Origin: Vanilla planifolia
Taxonomy: Eukaryota > Streptophyta > Magnoliopsida > Asparagales > Orchidaceae
Assembly: GCA_023846275.1 (NCBI GenBank)
Contig: CM043865.1
Coordinates: 6,064,068-6,128,067, forward strand
Direction: 5' to 3'
DNA: 64,000 bases
Shown here: positions 57,501 through 64,000 of the stretch, one piece after another
Layout: the number at the start of each line of letters is the position of its first letter
Numbering within the stretch: position 1 is the stretch's first letter
The notes under the pieces: model-generated
What the model was told of the DNA's origin: nothing
Seen by the model: the letters and a program-made list of their open reading frames with translations, nothing else
The model's database searches: none
Translations under genes and position numbers: made by a program

Positions 57501-57870
57501 CACTATTTGTTTGTTGTGTTTCATGGTACAAATGCTGATGGCAATCATGGTTAGCAACAATGGTCGAAGATGATAGCAATAGACAATGTTTGTCGATGGG
57601 GGAAGCAATATGCAATGTTCAAAGATGGAGGTAGTAATTAGCAGTGTTGGTTGATGACAATGGCAGTTGGTGATGTTTAGTGATGTGAAGGTAACGATTG
57701 AGGATTGTCTGTATCAATCAATGACAACGGTCAATGACAAAACGGTCAACAATGGTCATCAATGGTAGAGGTCAGCAACTAAGCTAATCGACAATGGTGG
57801 TCAATTATGGTAGATAGAGTTCACTAGTGGTGTTGTCAAGATGATTGATGACAATGGTTTATAATCGACA
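57500..57870. repeat. Degenerate GACAATGG/GGTNGATGA-type repeat
   Basis: The words ACAATGG, GTTGATGACAATGG, GTCAATGACAA and GGTCAACAATGG recur many times over 370 bases without a fixed period, on the + strand only. It looks like a decayed short-unit tandem array. Confidence 0.6.
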
Positions 57871-58386
57871 ATAGATAGTAATTACTTGTAAGCTTACAAA
57901 GTGGTGATATGAGTCTAATATTATGATTTTAAGATACATGAAAATTTTGATTTTTAAAAAAATATAAAATATATGTTAATTTAGAAATATTTATTCAAAA
58001 ATTTAATATAATGTGTAACATTTTTAACTTTTATGAATTTTAAAGTTTTGAAAAATTAATTATCAAAAATCTAAAATCATAAAAGTAACTTTGCCCCATG
58101 GTCCTGGACTGCATGGGAAGGCTCACATGAGTAGCATAAATATTAAATTGTGCTTAAATTTTTATATTTATATTTTTTGGCATAATATTGAAGGAGAAAT
58201 GCGATAGAAAATGAAAAATCAAATCAAGACGAAAATGGAACACAAAAGAAACATACATAATTACTTGTCTTTTTGTTAAAAATTATATGACAATCTTTTC
58301 AACACACAAGTTTTAAATACTTCTTTTTTGACATTTTTCAAGTCTATTCTTTTAAATTTTTTTAAGAGTTATACTAAATGAAAGCT

Positions 58387-59670
58387 CAAGTTATCTGAAA
58401 TATATACTTAATAATTAAAAATTTTAAATTTATATATAAACATGACATTAGTTTTATATTATTATTTTTTAATATTATATTAAATTTTACATAATATTTC
58501 ATTTTCTTAATAATTAGAATTTATACAACATCTTTGTATCACAATCACAAATGTTGCATTCTTGCAAAGTATTTCAATTGTCATAAACTAATAACCCTTG
58601 TGTGCATGAGAGTAAGTTGTACCAATTTAATAATCTCACCTAACCTTTGTTTCATCATGTCTAACCAAACTCAAACCATAGCCTACCTCAACCCTTTATT
58701 CAATGCCTTATAATGTATTCAAACACTAAAGATATTATTAAATCTAAGAAGAAGATTGGGATAACTCAACCATTTTTGTCATCTTATAGGACAAATCTTT
58801 AAAGTTAGTTGAACCCTAATAGAAACATTTTTATGATTAAATCATGTCAATCATCTTAACTAAACCTAATTATTCAACAAATTTTAGGACAAAAAATAGT
58901 TTTATTCTAACAAAATATGCTTCTCATTGATCTATTTACCACTTAAAATGCAAAACACTTATTTCATTATTTTTTTGAATAAATAATTTTTAAGCAATAA
59001 AATATAAAGCATACAAGTCTTTGTAAAACTTCCCTATGGCAATCATAAATCTACTTTAGTAAACCTTAATTATTTAGTCATAGTTGTGTCAAGTAAACCT
59101 ATTAAGGAAATCACACTAAATAGGATCTTTAAGTTATGTGAAATAATTCAAAATTTTAAACTTATATATAAATATCATATTAATGATATATTATAATTTT
59201 AACATCATACCAAGCTTACAAATTATGAACAAAATCTTTCATGTAACCAAAATGTTCCTTTTGGGTGTGAATCATATGCCCATTACTCTCTTTTTAAACT
59301 ACAAAATATTTCAATTGTCTAAATCTTATGTGTCTTGTTTATCATAGATGATGCTAACACATTCTATCATCCTTTTTGACACTTTATATAAACTATTTCA
59401 ATTGTATCATCATGAATTGTCAAATTATAATAAGCTCATACCAGTCATTAGAAGTTAACGTGATTCCACAAAAGCTTATAATATATTCAAATATCATGTA
59501 CATTAAGAGCTTCTCAATCACATGAAAATACTATATAAATTCACCAAAATTCTATCAACCATGATAGAAAAAAAAAACACATAAGAGCCTCAAACTACAA
59601 AAAAGAAAAACAAAATACTCAAGCCTTGAAATGCATAAACCACTTTTGAACCTTAAAATGCAAAAAAAAA
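58387..59670. repeat. Diverged ~740-bp tandem duplication
   Basis: Copy 1 is about 58387-58950 and copy 2 about 59131-59670. Matching landmarks in the same order: AAGTTAT.TGAAATA, AAATTTATATATAAA, TATTTCAATTGTC, CTTATAAT.TATTCAAA and CTTAAAATGCAAAA. The copies have many substitutions and indels. The composition is AT-rich with no ORF. Confidence 0.6.
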
Positions 59671-59749
59671 TTTCTAGCTTTAACTATTTGCCTAAGTTAT
59701 CTATCTTCAAATTTAATAAGTTTTTTTAATAATTTTATTCTTGATATTT

Positions 59750-60570
59750 TTTTAGTTTTGCTATATGTATTTAACATCCTAATTGAACATCAATTAATTA
59801 TTTATTTTTTAACAACTAAATCAGGAAAAAATATCTTGATTAGATTATGAATTAAAGCTTAAAAGATGTACAAGATTTATGGATATTATCACAAGTAAAA
59901 CAATTTACAAAATTAATATTTTTTTTATGATTTATACATTTTCTTGGTAATAATTAAACTTTTATAAAAAAATATACTTTTAAGAAAAAGGAGGTAGGGA
60001 TCCTAATAAAGGAGATGATTGTCAAATATAAATTTTTAACTTATTAAAAATCATATGATGCAAATTTTATTGAATTCAAATTTGAATTGATCATACAAAT
60101 GAAACGTAAATGTTATAGAAGAATATTATTATGAATATTTTTGAAAAATAATTATTAAACTATCAAATGATGTTAAAGTTTTTTAAAAAAAATTGAGAAA
60201 TAGTGTATTTTATTTGGAGTCCACTAATATTGGTTTTATGAAAATATGATAGGTTTAAGAGGCCACTTATTGGAAAAGTTATTATTTATATATTTTATAG
60301 AAGATAAAATTATTAAAAATATTAAATAACATAAAAAAATTATAAAAATTTTATAAATGATATATTTTAATTATTAGCATATTTTAAAAATGATTAAAAA
60401 TTTTTAGGATCACTTGCAAAGGAAAAGTATAAAAATTAAATTTTTCCACAGAAATATTTTAATTTTATCAAGAAGTTAATTTTTTAAATGCCAACATATG
60501 GCGGCAAAAATAGGTGGCTTTGATGATGGATAATGTGCAAAATAGTGGGAAGTAAGTTAGAAAATGTTGG
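59750..60570. other. AT-rich spacer, no feature seen
   Basis: Very AT-rich DNA without ORFs, RNA genes or clear repeats beyond homopolymer-like runs. Confidence 0.6.
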
Positions 60571-60574
60571 GGTA

Positions 60575-63500
60575 TTTTGTGATAGATTGAGAAGAATAAG
60601 AGGAAGAAATAACCAAATAATCTAATAATAGAGTGGCAGTTATAAGATAGAGATTTTTGGTTGCCAATGTGGTTTTTTGTTTGGTATTGACAAATTAAGG
60701 AGGATTAGGAATCAATTGATTGAATTTGAGAGAAAGGAAAAGCTATTGTGAAATAAATTGAAGGCACTTTGTGATCAAATTTTTGCAAAATCTAAAATTG
60801 GAAATTTTCTAATTTGAGAAATTTAGCAAAAGAAACAAGGAAAAGAAAGAAGGTTTTAGCTTGGTGAAGGTTGTTGGTGGTCTCATTAGCAAGAATTCAA
60901 CTCTAGTGTGCCCACGACCTCAAAGTTTGATGTAAGTGAGTATGAATCTTATGTTGTGTTTGATTGTCATTTAATTCTTATAAATTAAAAGCCTTAGAAG
61001 CTAAATTTGATAAATCTATAAAATTATGTCTTAGTGATAGTTGATGTAATGAATTAAATATAAATTATATGTTTTATATAATGAATCTTTTTTATTTCTC
61101 ACATGATGAATGTTTTTCATCATTTTTATTATGATGATACACAAGTGATGTGCAAATTGATGATTCACGTACTGATTAGCATGCACGATAGAAATTACAT
61201 AAACCTTGGAAATGATCAACGACATAAAAAGGTAATAACGGTGATAAAAAGAGAAATTCTAAAATGACATAAACTAATGATGAGAGAATTATCTTACCAA
61301 ACCCAACTTAGTGAAATTACTAATACCTTATTAAATAAAAAAAAGTCAAAGGGATAACATAAGTGAAGGAGAATCCAGTAATTTATAATTTACATTTTTT
61401 TAGAAATAATGCATTAAAATTAAACGATGAGTTAAGCTCTAGTAATAGTTAATATAATAAGAGGCATGTTATTATTATTTACTTTACATTTTAAAATGAA
61501 AATTATTAATTTTTTTGAAAGAGTATAATTACTTTTAGAAGTGATTTTTTATTCTAATTTTTCTTTATGAAGTTAAGAGTATAATTACTTTTGAAGAATA
61601 AGAACAAATATTTTTAAATAATAAGACAAAAAATTACATTATGATTTTTTAAATTAATAAGAAAAGCATTATTTCAGCTTATCCATATTATATAATATTT
61701 TACATCAGACTGTATATACAATCATTTTAACTAACTTATCCAATGCCTCAAGTCAACCTTAATCTCGATCGTACCATATGATTATAGGCATCAAATCTAT
61801 ACAATCTAGCTTCTTGGTTGCTTATGATCATGCATATCGTACAAATACAACCTCTCAAACTTAGCCAAGTTTTCTCTCGCTTAAACTTAAACTGATCATC
61901 ATTACAACTGACTAAAATCATACCAAAACAATCTTGAACTTGATGTAATCTACTCTTTGTCCTTAAGCCTTTGAAGGATCATCCATTAAAATCTCCAAAA
62001 ATGTATCAGTATGGCCACACATTTGCTTCAATTGTAATGTATTTGGATGATATTCATATTGCATTTGTATGATGAACTCGATAACTCAACCAAACTTCAA
62101 GTATAATATTAATATCCTCCTTATGTGATGAACCGAATAACTCAATAATAGCATATATCTCCTCGTAGTAATTTGACTAATGACATCTGCTTGGTTTGAT
62201 CTATTAAATCCCATGACCCATTATCGTAGCTTTATAACCCTTATTTATATCAGATTCTCAAATAATCAATTATACAATGTAGTTGTATGCTACACATTAG
62301 CAATTAATTTTTTCAACTTGAGACTCATAGTTTTCCTTCATAACACATCTAATTCATCTTATCTTATATTCAAATTATTCTAAATATAGTTCTTATTTAA
62401 ACCCGAATGTAACCATGCTATTATATACTTAATACCAAAAGGAATTTAACAAATAGCACTTATCACTTCATTATTAGTTACTACTTTGTTTCTTTGTTAC
62501 TTCCTAGTTGTAGCATTTTGTTTCCTCATTCTTGACCTGCAATAAAGCTTTTCCAAAAGATTTTACAATTTCTTCTTCCTCTTTCCTATGGTTTCCTCTT
62601 TTTATTGAGTTGTTTGTCTCCTCTGTTAGCCAAAACTTGTTGAACAGTAATCAACTCACCTCCTCCTGGCAATTCTTAGTGACACTACTCAATTCTATGA
62701 TGGTCTTTGTGATTGGAGCTCTTGGAAACCACACGTAAAGACCCAAACCCAAATTCTCCCCGTTAAATTTTTATAATTGTCTTAACAAATAATTTGTGAG
62801 ATTAGAGAAAAACATGTGTCTGATTAGATTACATGAGTGCATATTAGAAAAAAATTCTCTTAAATCAATTATTTGCTTTACATTTATTTTTTCCAAACAA
62901 TGGTTACTGAAAAACACTTTAATTATCGAGCTAAATGTCACAAACAATTGGTAGAAACCATAATTATGAAAATTAATGTTTTTTCTTTTGGACATTTCAT
63001 TATTTTGTAAATATATCTCCTACCAAACAAATTATAAGTGCATCAAAATTTTTAAAATTACAAATATACCTTTTTGTGGTTGATTTTCCTTATTTATAGA
63101 TTTACTTTCCACCAATCTGTTTTCACTTAAGCCAAAATTTAAGAAATTACAAATCTATCGCAAGCAATATTTTGAAAATTACAATATCCAAAGTTTTTAA
63201 AAATAATAATAAATTCTCTAGTTCTTCAAAAATTATAAACTTGATATTATTAAACTCACCTCTTAAAATTTTTCTTATTTTTATACTCAAATAATATCTT
63301 TGATTAAGTTTGAACTTATGATAAACTCACTAATATTTTATTATTATTTTAATATTTTTATATGAAAATAATATATTTTAAGAAATTGATTTTATCAAGT
63401 TCAACAATCCATGATCATATTTTTAAAAAATAAAAGTTGTCATATTTTTTACGTAGATTGAGAAGAAAGAAGAAAAAATAACCAAAATATCTAATAATAT

Positions 63501-63955
63501 AATGATGATCGCAAAAGAGATATCTTTGGATATTAGTGTGTTTTTTTGGTTTGGAATTGAGGAATTAAGGAGACTTAAAAATCAATTGATTGAAATTAAG
63601 ATAAAGTAAAAACAATTTTGAAAGGCATTAAAGGAATTTTGTGATTCGGATTTCACAAAATCTTAAATTGGCAATTTTTTAACTTGGGAAATTTAGCAAG
63701 AGTGACAAAGAAGAGAAGTAAACTTTGAGCTTGGTGAAGTTTGTGGGAAGAGGTCTCAGTGGCAATAATTCAACTCTAGGTATGACCATGATATCAAAGT
63801 TCAATGAACGTGACTATGAACTTTGTGATGCATTTGCTTGTTATTTAATACTAATAAAAGCATTAGGAGCTAGATTAGATAAATTTATAAAATTATATCT
63901 CAATGATGATTTATGCAATGAATTAAATGTAAATTACATGTTTTATATGATTGAT
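60575..63955 (+). repeat. Pair of ~500-bp direct repeats 2.87 kb apart
   Basis: Copy 1 (about 60575-61087) and copy 2 (63448-63955) share AGATTGAGAAGAA, AATAACCAAA, ATCAATTGATTGAA, GAAATTTAGCAA, AGCTTGGTGAAG and AATTCAACTCTA. Equal orientation and spacing would allow two LTRs of a short element, or a tandem unit of 2.87 kb whose second copy runs off the window. Near 62736 a stretch AAGACCCAAACCC resembles an LTR beginning. No retroelement protein was found between them. Confidence 0.6.
61090..63445. other. AT-rich spacer between the direct repeats
   Basis: No gene recognised. The small ORFs (up to 74 codons) lack coding character. A CT-richer patch occurs around 62480-62760. Confidence 0.6.
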
Positions 63956-64000
63956 ATATATTATTCCTCACTTGAAAATGTTTTCTTATCATTTTTTTTA

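Noticed and set aside
1-64000. tRNA, rRNA, CRISPR arrays, operons, pathogen or toxin genes
   Set aside because: None seen. Direct repeats are retroelement-like or tandem duplications and lack the regular spacer pattern of CRISPR.

Overview
This window is nuclear DNA from a flowering plant. Genes are split by GT-AG introns, most non-coding sequence is AT-rich, and introns and spacers hold decayed retroelements. The third gene has a GC-rich 5' end that fades to AT-rich downstream. Together with the long repeat-filled introns this would suit a non-grass monocot, but the species cannot be named from the sequence. No rRNA, tRNA, CRISPR or bacterial-type operon was seen.

Three genes lie on the + strand. 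(1) Positions 1-3235 hold the 3' end of the gene for the alpha subunit of the mitochondrial processing peptidase (last five coding exons; the start lies outside the window). (2) About 5190-52600 is one very long gene for a plant EAF1-type protein, the scaffold subunit of the NuA4 histone acetyltransferase complex. I assembled 21 coding exons (7591-51894), which join in frame to 5616 nt (1871 aa) with an HSA domain, a SANT/Myb domain and a Gln-rich tail. About 36.5 kb of the gene is taken by five giant introns (7.8, 8.9, 9.8, 4.1 and 5.9 kb). (3) Positions 53590-56871 encode a PMI1/PMIR-type protein (NT-C2 domain; chloroplast movement family), two exons, 1066 aa.

The long EAF1 introns contain most of the repeats. 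Intron 10889-18737 is nearly filled by two diverged direct repeats with a nested solo-LTR-like insertion of 2733 bp. Intron 19602-28487 has a near-perfect 388-bp tandem duplication, other duplications and a LINE-like RNase H relic. Intron 28824-38599 holds a decayed Ty3/gypsy element (gag, RT, two RNase H-like regions, integrase zinc finger) of Tat-like layout. Intron 39604-43752 has another RNase H relic. Intron 44663-50550 has only diverged repeats. From 56872 to the end I find no gene, only AT-rich spacer with diverged duplications.

The three genes have unrelated roles (mitochondrial protein import, chromatin acetylation, organelle movement) and nothing suggests they work as a unit. I did not find a new biological system. 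The best leads are gene-structure features of EAF1: a GC-AG intron, a perfect but apparently unused donor inside the HSA-coding exon, an intron-spanning upstream ORF, an intron in the 3' UTR placed to attract nonsense-mediated decay, and the bloated introns themselves.
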